Below, piece after piece: positions 1-11,824 of a DNA stretch of 64,000 bases (position 1 is the first letter of the stretch; every line of letters starts with the position of its first letter). The DNA is from Cylindrotheca closterium (Eukaryota; Bacillariophyta; Bacillariophyceae; Bacillariales; Bacillariaceae). The notes beneath the pieces were generated by a model, which saw only the letters and a program-made list of their open reading frames with translations, did not search any database and was not told the DNA's origin. The position numbers and the translations under genes are program-made. The stretch spans positions 508,557-572,556 of the forward strand of contig CAKOGP040000557.1 in the NCBI GenBank assembly GCA_933822405.4, written 5' to 3'.

Positions 1-1
1 T

Positions 2-400
2 GGATTCACCTACGCGCTTTTGGACGCTTGGACGGATGTCTTTAAGATTCCTCAAGATGGACCCGAGTTTGACAAGTGGAAGCTTCCCTTGTTTGCACTC
101 ATTTACCTTCCACCCTTGGCCTTGTCGGTGACCGATCCAGACATTTTTTACAGCGCTTTGGATTACGGTGGCGCCTTTGGAGTTTCCACCCTGTTCTTGG
201 TCCTTCCTCCCATTATGGTTTGGGGACAGCGGTATGGAGAAGAAAAGACCGAGCTATTGACAAAACCAATGGTTCCCTTTGGAAAGATTCCGCTTGGATC
301 CATGTGGAAGGCAGCTGGAACATTGATTCTGGAACAAGGTGCTGACAAGTTAGGAGTTTTCGAGTTCATCTCGGAACACAACCCATTCGCCGCTCCATAA
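2..400 (+). CDS. C-terminal end of a tryptophan/tyrosine permease-family transporter (5' end outside window)
   Basis: The frame is open from base 2 (beginning GFTYALLDAW) to the stop at 398-400, so only the last 132 residues are present and the start lies upstream of the window. Two hydrophobic segments are visible: one around LPLFALIYLPPLALSV, and one after the DYGGAFG motif ending in LPPIMVWGQRYGEE. This order (LPPL, a D/Y-GGA helix, LPP..VW.QRY) resembles the C-terminus of the bacterial-type TyrP/Trp permease family, which are 11-TM proton symporters of aromatic amino acids. Algal members are often plastid-targeted, but the N-terminus needed to judge that is missing. The basic/acidic tail after the last helix ends NPFAAP. 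The gene converges with the minus-strand gene ending at 604. The assignment rests on pattern recognition of a partial sequence. Confidence 0.7.
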   Translation, partial: GFTYALLDAWTDVFKIPQDGPEFDKWKLPLFALIYLPPLALSVTDPDIFYSALDYGGAFGVSTLFLVLPPIMVWGQRYGEEKTELLTKPMVPFGKIPLGSMWKAAGTLILEQGADKLGVFEFISEHNPFAAP

Positions 401-603
401 TGGATCATAATGGATCTAGAGTCCCAGTGCTACACTTATTAATTGACAGTAAATTAGAGTACCATAGATTAGACAACACATTTCCTGAACGGACTTTTGT
501 TCGTGTTGCGAGTATCCTGAATGAATCAAGCAAGAAATGTAGATATAGCAACCTGCAAGCAAATAATTGAATAGTGTATAAAAATAATAACTTAGAGAGT
601 GCC

Positions 604-3600
604 TTATACCAGCTGTTGTCGGCTGTCATCCTCTTGATTCGAAAGGTCAAATACTCCTGCTCGAGCAGCCTCTGGTGCACCTGGTGCGGCCGCTGCTGAT
701 CGCCCGCGAGATGCGCTTCCATCTCGTGCTCGAGAGGAGCTACGGCGCCGACTTCGGCTGCCAGATCGCGTTCGTGAAGTTCCTGAACGAGTCTTGCTCT
801 TTGATCGACTTCGAGATTTCGATCGGCGACGACCGTGAGAAGAACTCCTGTCGAGCATGGGATTGTCCATTCCAGCTGCAACACGGCGTCTTCTCTTTTT
901 TCGCTTCTTTCTGGTCAAGTCGCGAAAGAAGAATCCGAGATAACTTTCTCCCCGCCTCCTCTTTTTCCTTGCTCGTGCCAAAAAGATCGAAATAGATAGA
1001 GTAATGGCCATAAAGAGAACCAGCATCACGGAGAATTGACCGACATTACCGAGCGAGTCCCAAGCAACGGCAGAAGCCTTAGCCTTGTGCTTCTTACGGA
1101 AACACTTGTCCAAGTGAAAGTTGTGTGGTTCATCGCAACCTCCCTTCCAAGTTGGTGCAGGTGAGTAGGTAGGAGGCATGGAAGCTCCACCATATTCGAC
1201 CCATGATCCTCCCAAATCAGGCTTGAACACTTCGTACACATCAAGACGATTGAGGAAAAGAGCCAAACAGCCACCATTGGGACAAAAGCTGGAAGTTCCG
1301 ACAGCAACACCAGATGGGTACAGCGATCTCCAATAATCAACATAGTTGTTGCATTTGTCAAGATAGGCGGCAGCAGCGTCTTCCGAGGTAAATCGTGGGG
1401 CATAGGCAAGAGTCATCTGAGGACAGTATCCACCAACGTTGGAACCATCAGGTCCGCAACCATAGGAAGCTCTATCTCCTGCGGCGTGCATGGCACAGTT
1501 GGTGTAGGATCCTTGGGAATTGGAAGGCGAATCGTAGTTCCATGCAATTCCAAGTTCCTTACACAAAGTATCATATAGATAGGCAAGAGCAGAAGAGGTA
1601 TCGACCTCAAATTGAAGCTTTGCGTGTCCATCTTCATCAATAAAGACAAATGCTGGTTTGATGTAAAGAGTACCGAAATCAATGTGCTGCACAACCTTGA
1701 TAATATCAGGTAGCGACATTCCTCCCTGCAAAGCAAAAGAAGCAAGTCCGTTAGAACACTTGTAATGAAATGCAATTCAAACACAAAACATTGTGCATGA
1801 CAATCTTACCATATCAGGGTTGGTGGTACCAGTGTAAAAAATAGGAATGTGCGAGGTATCCTTGTCGACAATGGACCCGACAGCATTACCAAGTTCCTCT
1901 CCAACCAACCAACCGTGGTTTGTTCCGAAACTTGTAATGTAGGTACCGTTACGATCGGTCAAATACTCAAAGTCAAACTGTTCTTGGAACGAGGAGGTAC
2001 TTTGCATTTTTGATTCAGATGCACGCGAGAGTGGAATACCAAAAAAGGTTTCACCTTCTTGCAGACAGTTAGGAGGCAAGTCCCAACCGTCAGTCATGTC
2101 GTGCATGGCCATAGTTGCGCTCCACGAGTAGGGGTTGTGTTCCCAAGAGTTTCCATTCCCATCGCCAGAGCCCTGATAGTCAAATCCAATGGATGTAGTA
2201 CTGGAATAAAAGCTCGAGACATCGGTGGTCATGTACAAGGTAGCATAATAGCTTTCATTGTCGGACAAGTCACGGTTTGGATTGAATGCCTTGGTAATGT
2301 TTGCACGATCAAAGAAAAAGTACAAGTTACCGTATCCAACATATTGTTTGGAACCACCGCCACCTGGAGGAAAGGATGCACTACCACCAGATCCAATGGG
2401 AACACCATATGGGTACATGGCTTGCCAAACAGCAACCTCCAAGTTGGCTTGGTAGGCATACTCTTGCGAGTGATAGGAAGACCAAAACTTGACACCACGA
2501 GACATGGAAACGTGAGGATCGGTATCGTGATCGTCCATACATGGACCTCCACCATAACTGTCCAAAGCATCAAACAAGTTATCCAGGAAATATTCGTAAG
2601 CAGAGTATGAATCGTTGTCTTCATATGTTTCCACCACAGAAACCACCAAAGTGATATCCCCGGATGGCACAGTGCCATCATCATTATCTCCAGAACCATG
2701 GCCACCGCCACCTTTTAGATATTCAGGAAAGATGGAGAAAGGGGCAAAAGTGACACTGTCCATGGCGCCGTAAACTTGATCGATGGATGTACCTCCAGCA
2801 TCGGGGTTCAGATTACCAATACGAAGCAATTCCGTGTGCGAAGAGTCAATGTAACTGTGGAGATTGAATGATTGAATGAATGAATTGTAACATGAGATAC
2901 CGTACTGTACTGCGCGCAACAAGTTGACTCCATTCCAAACACATCTCCCCAATACTTACGGCATCTTTCCAGAAGGATCAAATGTCTTGTATCCCCCACC
3001 AACAAGCCATCCATCTTCATCCATACTCATGACAAATTCATAGTCTCGATCGATAATGTTTTCCATAGGAAATTGATCATTTAATTGGTACGAGTAAGGG
3101 TTTCCTTGTGCTGTATTGACAGAAAAGGAAACTCCAATAAACGAAAGACCTTCTTGTTCGCAACCATCATCTCCGGAATCGTGAGATGGCGTTTCACCAG
3201 ACTCACAATCTTGGCCATAGGTGGCACACAGGTCCGAAGCTGAGTAGCCTTCGTAATTATAACAACATCCCGTCAATTGAGAAGACAATTTACGATCACC
3301 CTGCTTTTCCAGAGCATCCTGGCGATTCAGTTGAGCTTCCGCAGTGGAGAACATCTGAGGATCACCCAAGGCTCCTTGTAGATTCTTCCAAGGCGCCTTC
3401 TTTTCTTTGGCACGGCGACGATTCTTCTTCTTGTTGGCCGCCGAAAAGGTCTTTTCTGGGACGCCACCGGTAACCCGGTTGACTCTATAGCTTTGTCCCT
3501 CAATGGGAATCTCATTGTCGTGATATTTATCTATAACACCGGCTTCGTGGCGTGCCTTGACGACCCGGGATCGGTCGGCCAGTTTTCCTTGTGCGGCAGA

Positions 3601-3645
3601 AGCACACAGGAGTGTTATTGTTATTACTTTGGCAAAGTTGGTCAT
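604..3645 (-). CDS. Large type I membrane protein with lumenal domains and an Arg/Ser-rich tail, function unknown
   Basis: Three exons: 3645-2960, 2854-1810 and 1725-604, joined at clear GTAAGT...CAG sites, giving about 950 residues. The start ATG at 3645 was chosen because it opens a signal peptide (MTNFAKVITITLLCASAAQG); an in-frame ATG lies 11 codons upstream. The long extracytoplasmic part is rich in Gly, Asp, Tyr and Cys, and has two related-looking blocks, each with a W..MYPYGVPIGS or WRSLYPSGVAVGT motif, suggesting an internal repeat. One transmembrane helix follows (VMLVLFMAITLSISIFLA). The roughly 115-residue cytosolic tail has several KKRKKRRRR clusters and an RS/SR-rich stretch before the C-terminus. 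I do not recognise a named domain. A secreted or vesicle membrane protein is plausible; the tail could be heavily phosphorylated. It is divergent from the SUN gene across 563 bp. Confidence 0.75.
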
Positions 3646-4208
3646 GACCTGCCTCCTTTCAACTACTGTATACAGCACTATTGTCTATCTACCAAATGAT
3701 ACTTGTCTGCGGGCTGAGAAGGAATGTCAATAATGGCAATGGACTGACTGGCTACGTCCTTCAGTTTTCGAATATCTCTCTTACCCTCTTTCAATCTCGT
3801 TCATCGAGAAGCTAACGAAGTCAATTCCCGCCCTCTCTGAAGCCGACTCCGCCAGCCAATTCGTTCGAATTCCGTTTGCGTATTGCAAAGTACTGAAATA
3901 TGGTACGATTTAAGAGCCGTTAGGCTCCTCTTGTTGGGCTGGCAACATTCCCATAACTGTACAGTCCGTTGGTGTGCCGTCCAGGCACGTCGGGCGTGAG
4001 GTGGTTTGAAAAAAATGCTGGATCGTAAGAGTCGTCTGATCAAGGTCTGATCGTTTGTCCTAAATAACAAACAAAAACGATCGGCTTGTCGGGAAACCAA
4101 AACGGACACTCCTCTGTGTGCGTGGGAGTGAGTGCATTGGCAAAAACTATTACACGTATTATACTCTGTATCTAGTTTCATTTCAATTGGACGCAGCACA
4201 GTGACACC
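3646..4208. promoter_or_regulatory. Divergent intergenic region between the type I membrane protein and the SUN gene
   Basis: A 563-bp spacer with no convincing coding sequence. It must hold both promoters. I see no clear TATA box or recognised binding site, only an AT-rich stretch near 4145-4185 close to the SUN start. Confidence 0.35.
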
Positions 4209-6518
4209 ATGAGCAGTGTTCGTTCCACACCTCGTTCCACACGGAGCAGTCGGCGTGGTACTCAAGCAGCAGCGGCAGCGGAAGAAGAAGCTGCTACAGC
4301 AGCCACCATTCCAGAAGAAATAGGAGAGGAGGACAATGACCAAGCAATGGACGTGGACGGTGGAAATGAATCTTCTTCGCTGGGATCCAGCAATGACGAT
4401 ATGGACGACGACGACGAAGAAGAAGAAGAAGAAGAAAACCAGGAAGATACAATCATGTCACCGACTCCCGAGAAGAAGAAAGACATGCGCTTGCGATCCG
4501 GGAGACGAAAACGTCGACGATCCAAGGAAACGACTGGTCTCACACCACCAGACACGGTTTCGGCACGAAAGAGGTCTCGCCGGAGTGCTGCTGCTAGTTC
4601 CACCAAAAAAGCTAAAAGCGCTACTGCTACTGCTACTAATAGTGCTACTGCTACTAATAGTGCTACTCCAGCTGCAGCTGCTGCAGAAACAATTGCCGAA
4701 GAGACGACCACCAAACAAACGAAAGACAATGATGTAGTTCTTCGAAAAACACGAAACTCAATCTTGCAATCCGATAAACCTGCTTTGGCAGAAGCTAATC
4801 AAGAATCCGAGTTTCCCTCTCCTGTCGAGGAAGATGATGGGCGACGCCTCTTTGATGCCAAACCACCTCCGACCAGCAATGGTGGATTGCCATCACAACA
4901 GATTCCTGTAGTAGCACAGCCCGCAGCAACAACCACAACAATAGAACAACAACAAGTCGTTCCGCAAGAGAAAATGGAAATGGCACCACCGGAAGAATTG
5001 GAAGTGCCGCCTCCATCATCACACTTCAACACTTCACCAACAGCCTTGATGCGACTCATGGTAGTCATATACATTGTGCTAATTGCAGTTTCGGCTCGCG
5101 TTTGGATTCCACTGGCTGGAAAATTGGCGCTTTCCATTGTGCCATTGAATGAAGAAGACTTGCTTTCTTCACCGGCAGCAGTTGCCATGGAGGAAGAAGA
5201 AGAAGTTGTGGTCGATCCAAATGATGCTTCTTCTCCACCAGTCCCTGCGGAAATTTTGGAGGGATTGGCCGGCTTGGAAAAGGCCCAACACTTGATTGGA
5301 GCATCCAGGCAAGACATTCAGGCCTACAACGCGGATATTGAAACCTTGATCAAAATGGTTCGAAAACAGGCAGATGTCAGCAAGCGCAAGTTGATGATTC
5401 GATTCAGCAGGTTGATGGAAGCGGAAAAAATCATGCACGCTGCGATCAAGTCGGGAAAAAGTGAAGAATCGCCATCACCAGAGACTTGGAAGAAAGCCAA
5501 GGAAACCATTGAGGAATTGGGATTCTCACACAAGAAACTGATAGATACTTCCATCATTGATATGTGGCAAGTGGACGATCCCATTCAATGTCCAGACGAC
5601 CCACAAGTCGACGACGGAACAACAGTGGAGGTGGTGGAAGACAAGGATCCTCTCATTTCACCAAGAATCTTTGAGAGCACCGAAACCAATTTGTTGTTGC
5701 GAGCCACCATGACTGCCGAAAAGATTGTTCGATCAGCACAAGCCGAAGCCAACATTCGGGCTTGGGTGAGGGAAAAAATTGACACTGCCATTGAAGATGA
5801 AGACGATATTTTGTCGGCACTGGAGCAAATACAAACAATTTCGTCGGATGACGGCCATGACCACATCTTGTCAATAGAAATGGTGAGCACCTTGCTAAAA
5901 AATCGGCTGGAGTTGGAAATGGCCGATGGTACGGGAGCCTTTGATCACGCCGCTCTTATGAGTGGAGCCAAGATTGTCTACGGTGGCAAGCGAGGAACAA
6001 CCAAATCCATTACAGATAGTCTGCCTTTGTACAATCGACTGATGCAACTGGCTAGTCTGCGGTTCTATGGCCATGGACCAGAGGCTGCTATCACTCCGAC
6101 CTACCCCAAGAATTCCTTGGGACAATGCTGGTCCTTCCAACCACTGCCGGTTAAGGAACAGCTAAGGATCAATCAGCAAGACGACCACAAGCATGGCAGC
6201 TTTGGAACACTAACCATCAGTTTTGCCAATCCAGTCAAGATTGAAAACATATCGATTGAGCATCCAACTGCCACTGATCATCCAAAGAGTGCCATTCGAG
6301 GCTTTCGAATTATTGGTTTTGCCGACGCTTTGGCAGAAGCGGAAGGTCAGCCTATGGGTTCCTTCCAATACCGAATGGGTGGATCCTCCATTCAAGAATT
6401 TCCTGTCGCTGATAAAGAGCCAATGCAATCAGTTTCCTTGGCAATCGATTCGAATTGGGGTCTCGAATATGCTTGCTTGTATCGATTTAGGGTTCATGGT
6501 ATCACTGTGGAAGACTAA
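4209..6518 (+). CDS. SUN-domain (Sad1/UNC-84) inner nuclear membrane protein
   Basis: Single-exon gene of 769 residues. The N-terminal 280 residues are low-complexity and basic/acidic, with nuclear-localisation-like clusters (RRKRRRSK, RKRSRRSA). One transmembrane helix follows at about 279-299 (LMRLMVVIYIVLIAVSARVW). Residues about 350-600 are predicted helical/coiled-coil. The C-terminal SUN domain occupies about 618-769, with the hallmark GQCWSFQ near residue 637, VKIENISIEH and the terminal NWGLEYACLYRFRVHG. In other eukaryotes SUN proteins span the inner nuclear membrane and bind KASH proteins to form LINC complexes linking chromatin to the cytoskeleton. The order nucleoplasmic N-terminus, TM, coiled coil, SUN matches that family. 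A short repeat (AT(A)TNSATATNS) lies near residues 138-155. The SUN domain call is strong; the partner is unknown. Confidence 0.93.
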   Translation: MSSVRSTPRSTRSSRRGTQAAAAAEEEAATAATIPEEIGEEDNDQAMDVDGGNESSSLGSSNDDMDDDDEEEEEEENQEDTIMSPTPEKKKDMRLRSGRRKRRRSKETTGLTPPDTVSARKRSRRSAAASSTKKAKSATATATNSATATNSATPAAAAAETIAEETTTKQTKDNDVVLRKTRNSILQSDKPALAEANQESEFPSPVEEDDGRRLFDAKPPPTSNGGLPSQQIPVVAQPAATTTTIEQQQVVPQEKMEMAPPEELEVPPPSSHFNTSPTALMRLMVVIYIVLIAVSARVWIPLAGKLALSIVPLNEEDLLSSPAAVAMEEEEEVVVDPNDASSPPVPAEILEGLAGLEKAQHLIGASRQDIQAYNADIETLIKMVRKQADVSKRKLMIRFSRLMEAEKIMHAAIKSGKSEESPSPETWKKAKETIEELGFSHKKLIDTSIIDMWQVDDPIQCPDDPQVDDGTTVEVVEDKDPLISPRIFESTETNLLLRATMTAEKIVRSAQAEANIRAWVREKIDTAIEDEDDILSALEQIQTISSDDGHDHILSIEMVSTLLKNRLELEMADGTGAFDHAALMSGAKIVYGGKRGTTKSITDSLPLYNRLMQLASLRFYGHGPEAAITPTYPKNSLGQCWSFQPLPVKEQLRINQQDDHKHGSFGTLTISFANPVKIENISIEHPTATDHPKSAIRGFRIIGFADALAEAEGQPMGSFQYRMGGSSIQEFPVADKEPMQSVSLAIDSNWGLEYACLYRFRVHGITVED

Positions 6519-6768
6519 TAAAATTTTAACAGTACTCGTTTACAAATATACTAGCTACTGTATGCAGGATTTTTGACACCATGTATGCTGCTGATGACAG
6601 TTTGGAAATTTTCTTCTTTGCACTGTTTCAGATGCAGTTGCGAAAGGAAGTATATCCAACGGAGTTAGTCAACCAATCCTACCTCTCTTTGATGTCTTGG
6701 CACACAAGCTGACCAAGACTTCGGGATGTATGCAAGCCTGAATGGTTGATGCATTATCATCCTTTGCT

Positions 6769-9142
6769 TCAAATCGTCGACCCTCGTACTTTTTCGCGCA
6801 CATTTTGGGTCCATGATCTTGGAACATCCCGAACGGTGATCTTATCAATTTGGTCATGACCAAGCAATCGGGCATATTGCTCTGGTGATGATGCAAACTG
6901 CATTTGAGTGAGTACCAGCCGACCAACGCATCCCTTCAGGCATGCTTCTTTGAAGAATTCGTCTACCAGAGCTTCCCTTCGCTCCTTTTGAGAAGGCAAT
7001 AACACTGAACAGGCGCGGAGCACGGTACCATAGGAGGTATGGTCTGGCGCGTCGTGCACTTGCAATAACTCGAATATTTTCATGGCAATGTCAAAAGCTA
7101 CCTCTTTTGCTTTCTCATCACCCTTTACAAAAGCACATGCATTCAAAGCCGCATTGAACGAGTGTACAGTAGGGTTTGCAGCAATATTTCCATTTTCCGT
7201 CGCCAATAGCATCCTTTCGATAATCTCCAAAGCCTTCTCTGCTTTGTTCTTTGCGTCCGATCTCCCGTAGGCCGAAACCACGGAAGTGTACGAGTACGAG
7301 TCTGGTAAGAAGGCACTCTGTACTGCACCCTTCGATTCAAGCAGGTAAAGGATTTTCTCAGCAAAAGCTGCATCATCTCCACTGCCATCTCTCATAGCCT
7401 TGATCACTGTGTTGTAAGTGATACGATTTGGCGCTGGCAAAGACGGATCGGTAGCATGGTTCTCATCCATTTCATTTAGCAATTCCTTTACTCTCTCTGA
7501 CGATTCCAGTGAAGGCGAGCTAGCCCAAGCGTTGATAACTGCATTATATACGGATGCTGAGAGTGGTTCCCCTCCAAAATTATGCCAAAGATCCTTCATT
7601 CGTTTCAACAATTCTTCTGCCTTTTCTGCAGCATCTGGTCTGCGAAAGTTGGCGAAGCATCCGATAACGGAACTGTATGTGTAGCCGTCTGGTGCATGCG
7701 AAATTTTCCCATCCTTAAAATCATTTTCCATTGCGTTCAGAATTTCTATAGCTTGTTCTGGCGAGTCTTTTCGGCCAGATTTGCACCAGCTATCAACAAT
7801 AATATTATAGCTGACAACGTCAGGCGTGATGTCATACTCCTTTTCAAGGGACGCGCGGAGCTTCATTGCATTCCCCATTGCTCCAGTACCTTGTGTCTTG
7901 GCAAATGCAGCACAGATTGTATTTATTGTCACTCTATCAGGTCTCGCATTTCTGTTCCCTTCTTTGAAACTCGTTTCCATTGTCTCAAGTATCTGTTCTA
8001 TTTTGCTCAGTGCCGAAGGCTGCTCCGATTTCAACCAGCCACTCATGGCGGTGCTTTGGTTTCGAAAGCAAAAGAGGTAAGATTCTAGTCCTATATAGAT
8101 GCATGGCGAAAGAAGATACGTACTTGAATGTATCCACGGTTGGTGTGATATGCATATCAGGAGGAAGGTCGAGGATCTCTTCGTAGATGGTTTGCATCCT
8201 CTCTTCATAGCCCTCGTTGCGTCCTCTAGCCCATGCTCCCAATAACTGGTTGTATGAGTTGATATCAGGCTTCGTCGTCATATTATCTGTCTCGAGATAC
8301 TGTTGGAGCATTCTATGAAGGATATCCTCAGCCCGCGGGGCTGCGTCCTCCAAATTGGATTTTGCCAAGCAATACAGTAGCAGATTGTAACTTCGACGAG
8401 TAGGCGACACAATATTGGATCGCTCCATTCGATTCACTAACGCTGTAACCTTTGGTGGAGCAATTGCTCGACCGCCATTCTTGACATATGCTTTGATTAC
8501 TGCATTGTAGCTTGCTTCATTTGGTAGGACATCGCGGTTGCCTTGATTGTACATTCGCTCCATCTCCATGAGGATTTCTTCACTACGTTCCGCGCTGCCT
8601 TCTTCTCGCGAATTTGCCCAGCTCTCCAGAACAATATTATAGACGGCTGTATTGATTTTCAATCGTTCATTTCCGGCGTCTTTCTCCTTCAGTAGTTTTT
8701 GCAGCAATCGTTCCACAACATGGGCTGCCTTGGACTCCCTTTTGATAGCTCGTTTCGACCAGACCCTCATCAGATCAAGAGTCAATAGCACTGACCGTTC
8801 GGACATTTTCCCTAGTTCTTCGGATTCTTCTCCAAGCAAATCGCCAGTATTGCTCAGCACCCATTCCATTTTTCGTTTGTCCCTTTCTTCGATTTTGTTG
8901 TAAGACAAAGTGCGAGAACCTTCCTGTTCCTGAGACTGCGCTGGTGGTGAATCATCGTCACTGTTCTCTTTCCCTTTCGAGTAACCAAAGTCGGTGTCAA
9001 CCTCTGTCATTTTTGTTGATATTACACGAACCTTCCCTGTGACAAGCGCCTCTCCCTCATTGAATTGTGACCAAAGAAAAAGCAACCAACATGTTGCCCT
9101 GACGGGGGAGCATTTCAGCCATCGAAGTAGCAGCATTATCAC
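6769..9142 (-). CDS. Pentatricopeptide repeat (PPR) protein, probably organellar
   Basis: Two exons, 9142-8124 and 8053-6769, joined at GTACGT...CCAAAG. The join recreates a PPR helix reading DTFNTAMSGWLKS and gives 767 residues. About ten degenerate 35-residue PPR motifs are visible, for example INTAVYNIVLESWANS, PNEASYNAVIKAYVK, TRRSYNLLLYCLAKS, PDINSYNQLLGAWARG, PDVVSYNIIVDSWCKS and PDGYTYSSVIGCFANF. The spacing carries the typical Asn/Asp at the nucleotide-specifying positions. PPR proteins bind single-stranded RNA in mitochondria or plastids and act in RNA processing, stability or translation. The N-terminus is hydrophobic and basic (LLLRWLKCSPVRATCWLLFLW), compatible with organelle or ER-plastid targeting but not diagnostic. 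No DYW or SMR tail is visible, so it looks like a P-class PPR. It is divergent from the CBS-PTC7 gene. Confidence 0.88.
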
Positions 9143-9480
9143 TGCCTATCTACCACAAAACTACAGCGTTTCGCCCTCCAACTCTATGACCAACAGCGCC
9201 AATCTACACTAATACGAACGTAAGAATACAAAGAAACTTCGGTTGATGTGCTCTCCTCTCGTGTGGTCTGAAATCCATCACACTTTTGATTGGTCAATTT
9301 TTCAGTCGAAGGAATCGGACAGAAAATTCGTTTTGGATTCAAAACAGCAGGCAGTGAGATTACCATACATGCACTTCATAATATTGGTTGCATCCTGACT
9401 GTACCTGCTAAAAGCAACCCAAATACACAAAAGCAAGGAACCCACTTGATCAGTAGAGAATCTGAATCGGTGGAGGCAGA
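9143..9480. promoter_or_regulatory. Divergent spacer between the PPR and CBS-PTC7 genes
   Basis: A 338-bp spacer with no coding signal. It presumably carries the two promoters of an organellar RNA-binding protein and a likely mitochondrial phosphatase. No recognisable motif is seen. Confidence 0.3.
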
Positions 9481-11540
9481 ATGGTCCCGTCAATCTTCCC
9501 CTTACGTTTCGCAACTCAACGGCTGCGAATGGCAACAGGCATAGCCAGACCTTTCGGCAGTTTGGCACACAAAACAACAAGAGGTCATTTGGAAGCAAAG
9601 CATCAAATAAAGAAGACTGGTTTTCGGCATTTTGCGTCAACTGTATCGTCTGATGATTTCGCGAATGTTGATGACATTAGAAATCCAAAGCCGCCCATTA
9701 TTAGCAAGGATGAGGAACATCGCGTCGAAACACAACGAAGACGACTTGCAGATGTCTTGATTTCAGAGGTTTTGGACGCAAAGCACGCCCATCGTTGGGT
9801 AAATCCAATAATAAAACATGGCGCTACGCTACGGGAAGCTATTGAAGCAGTGATTGATGGAGGACTTAGCGGAATGATGGTAGTGGATGACCATGCTGGC
9901 GAGCAGAAGAAAGTGTTGGGGCTTCTGACGTCTCGGGATCTATTAAGAGTAATGAATTCTGGGATTAAGGACGATGAATCCAACGACGAGATTATGAGTA
10001 GGCCAATCATAGACTTCATGACTCCGATCAGTCAAGTGGTATATGCTCGTCCTGAAGAAACGATAGGCATGTGTCGAACAATCATGTCGAAGCTCGGAAT
10101 CAAATGTCTACCGATTCTTTCCAGCGAAGGACAAGTGGCGGGCCTCATAACAGCACGTGATATGTCAGATTTCGGATTGACGGCTGCAGATAAAGGTGGA
10201 AAGAAGAGCTTTCTCGATGATGTCTCGTCACGAGTCGGACTTTCGAGCAATACTAGCATGGCAGATCCACCATTGTTCATGCAGGCACACTTGACGCCAG
10301 AACGATCGCCATTATACGTCAATATGGGTGTCGCAGAGTTGCCACATCCATTCAAGAGGCCAGATGGCGTCAGCGGAAACCTAAGAGGTATGTGTCATTC
10401 GGTTCAGATGGATGTTTGTGTTTTTCCGTATCAGTATCAGATTTATTGATTTCTTTCTCCTCTCAAGAGCACGGTCCGAGCGATTTTGCCAGCGATAATG
10501 ATCTCTCGGAAGATGCGCATTTTATTGCTACAGTAAAGCTGCCAGATGACAAGGAAGGCACGCTGCGAGATTTGACATATTTTGGAGTAGCAGACGGAGT
10601 TGGGAGTTGGCGAGAGTACGGCGTTGATCCAAGAGACTTCTCTCATAAGTTGATGGAGGAATGTGAAAACGTCTTGTTGGAAGCGTGTCATCGAGCCCCC
10701 AAAAAAGGGAAACTGTCAAAACGCGTGATCGCACCTGCTGACATTCTGGAAGAGGCGTACGAGCGTGTCAAGAAAGACAACATTATTGGATCCTGCACCG
10801 CATGCGTGGCCTTCTTCGACAACACTAGACACCAGCTGCACTTTAGCAACCTTGGAGATTCGGGTATTGTTATTCTTAGACATATCGATTCTTCTCAAGC
10901 GGGATCCCTCAAACGAGACAAAACAATACCTCGACTTGAAAGATCATCTGACCTGAAAGTTGCTTTTGTATCCCAACAACAGTTGCACTCCTTCAACCAT
11001 CCATATCAGCTCGGGTGGACGGGTGAAGAAATGCGAGAGAAATCTTCCTTCAAAACAGCTCAAGATACGTGCACGACTTCTGTTCACGTTCGTCGAGGCG
11101 ACATTATTATTATGGCGACTGATGGTCTCTTTGATAACATTGACGTAAACGATATTGCAGATGTTGGTCTGGAATGGGAAAACCAGGTTGGTTTGATCCG
11201 AGGTGGGGATATTGCTGCCCGCGAAAAACGATGGCAAATGGGCAATTCCTTGACTTTACTATCTGCAGAACGGGTAGGGGAACTAGCACAAGAGCTGTGC
11301 GATAAAGCAAGAGACTACAGTTTAGATTCATCATTGGACTCGCCTTTCGCACTTCTTGCGAAGGAAAATGATATCATGTGGAGTGGAGGTGCGTAGTTGA
11401 GTCGATTTCTCTATTTTTGTTGTCTATATACTCACACTTTTTGAATTGCGGCTTTAGGCATGCCGGATGACTGTACTGTCATTGTGGCCCATGTTGTCGG
11501 GCGGTCTGCAGATGACGTGATGGATAAAGATCATCTCTAG
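9481..11540 (+). CDS. CBS-pair domain fused to a PTC7-type PP2C phosphatase, predicted mitochondrial
   Basis: Three exons, 9481-10387, 10468-11388 and 11458-11540, with GTATGT/CTCAAG and GTGCGT/TTTAG borders, give 636 residues in continuous frame. The first 55 residues are rich in Arg, Ser and Ala without acidic residues (RFATQRLR, ARPFGSLAHKTTRG), like a mitochondrial presequence. Residues about 90-230 form two CBS motifs, ending VLGLLTSRDLL and VAGLITARDMS; CBS pairs bind adenine nucleotides. Residues about 303-630 are a PPM/PP2C domain of the PTC7 type: GVADGVGSWREYGVDP, SNLGDSG, ATDGLFDN and the C-terminal MPDDCTVIVAHV, with the metal-binding Asp residues present. PTC7/PPTC7 is a mitochondrial-matrix phosphatase acting on metabolic and coenzyme Q proteins. 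The CBS fusion would let energy charge tune it (inference). No stop separates the two parts once the intron is removed. Confidence 0.88.
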
Positions 11541-11824
11541 GTTCCGTTGCGCGAATGTGAAATTAATTTTGGTATTCTTTGGCCTTTGGTATCCCCTCTG
11601 GTTCATTATCATTAGATATGTAAATCCATTTCAGTGGTGTAGAGTAGCTCAGTTTTGATTTTCAGGCGTGGTACAAGAGTACTGGTACCTGTATCAGCAC
11701 TCTTGCGTGTCAGGATCAAGCGTGTCAGGATCAAGCGTGTCGTACATAGGTACAGACCAATCCCGTTTCAAAATGTCGAATTCAACAGTTCAAACAAGAC
11801 AAACAAGAGGTACCGGTTGCAGCA

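Noticed and set aside
4262..4729. Ala/Ser-rich ORF antisense to the SUN gene
   Set aside because: An artefact of low-complexity Glu/Asp codons on the sense strand.
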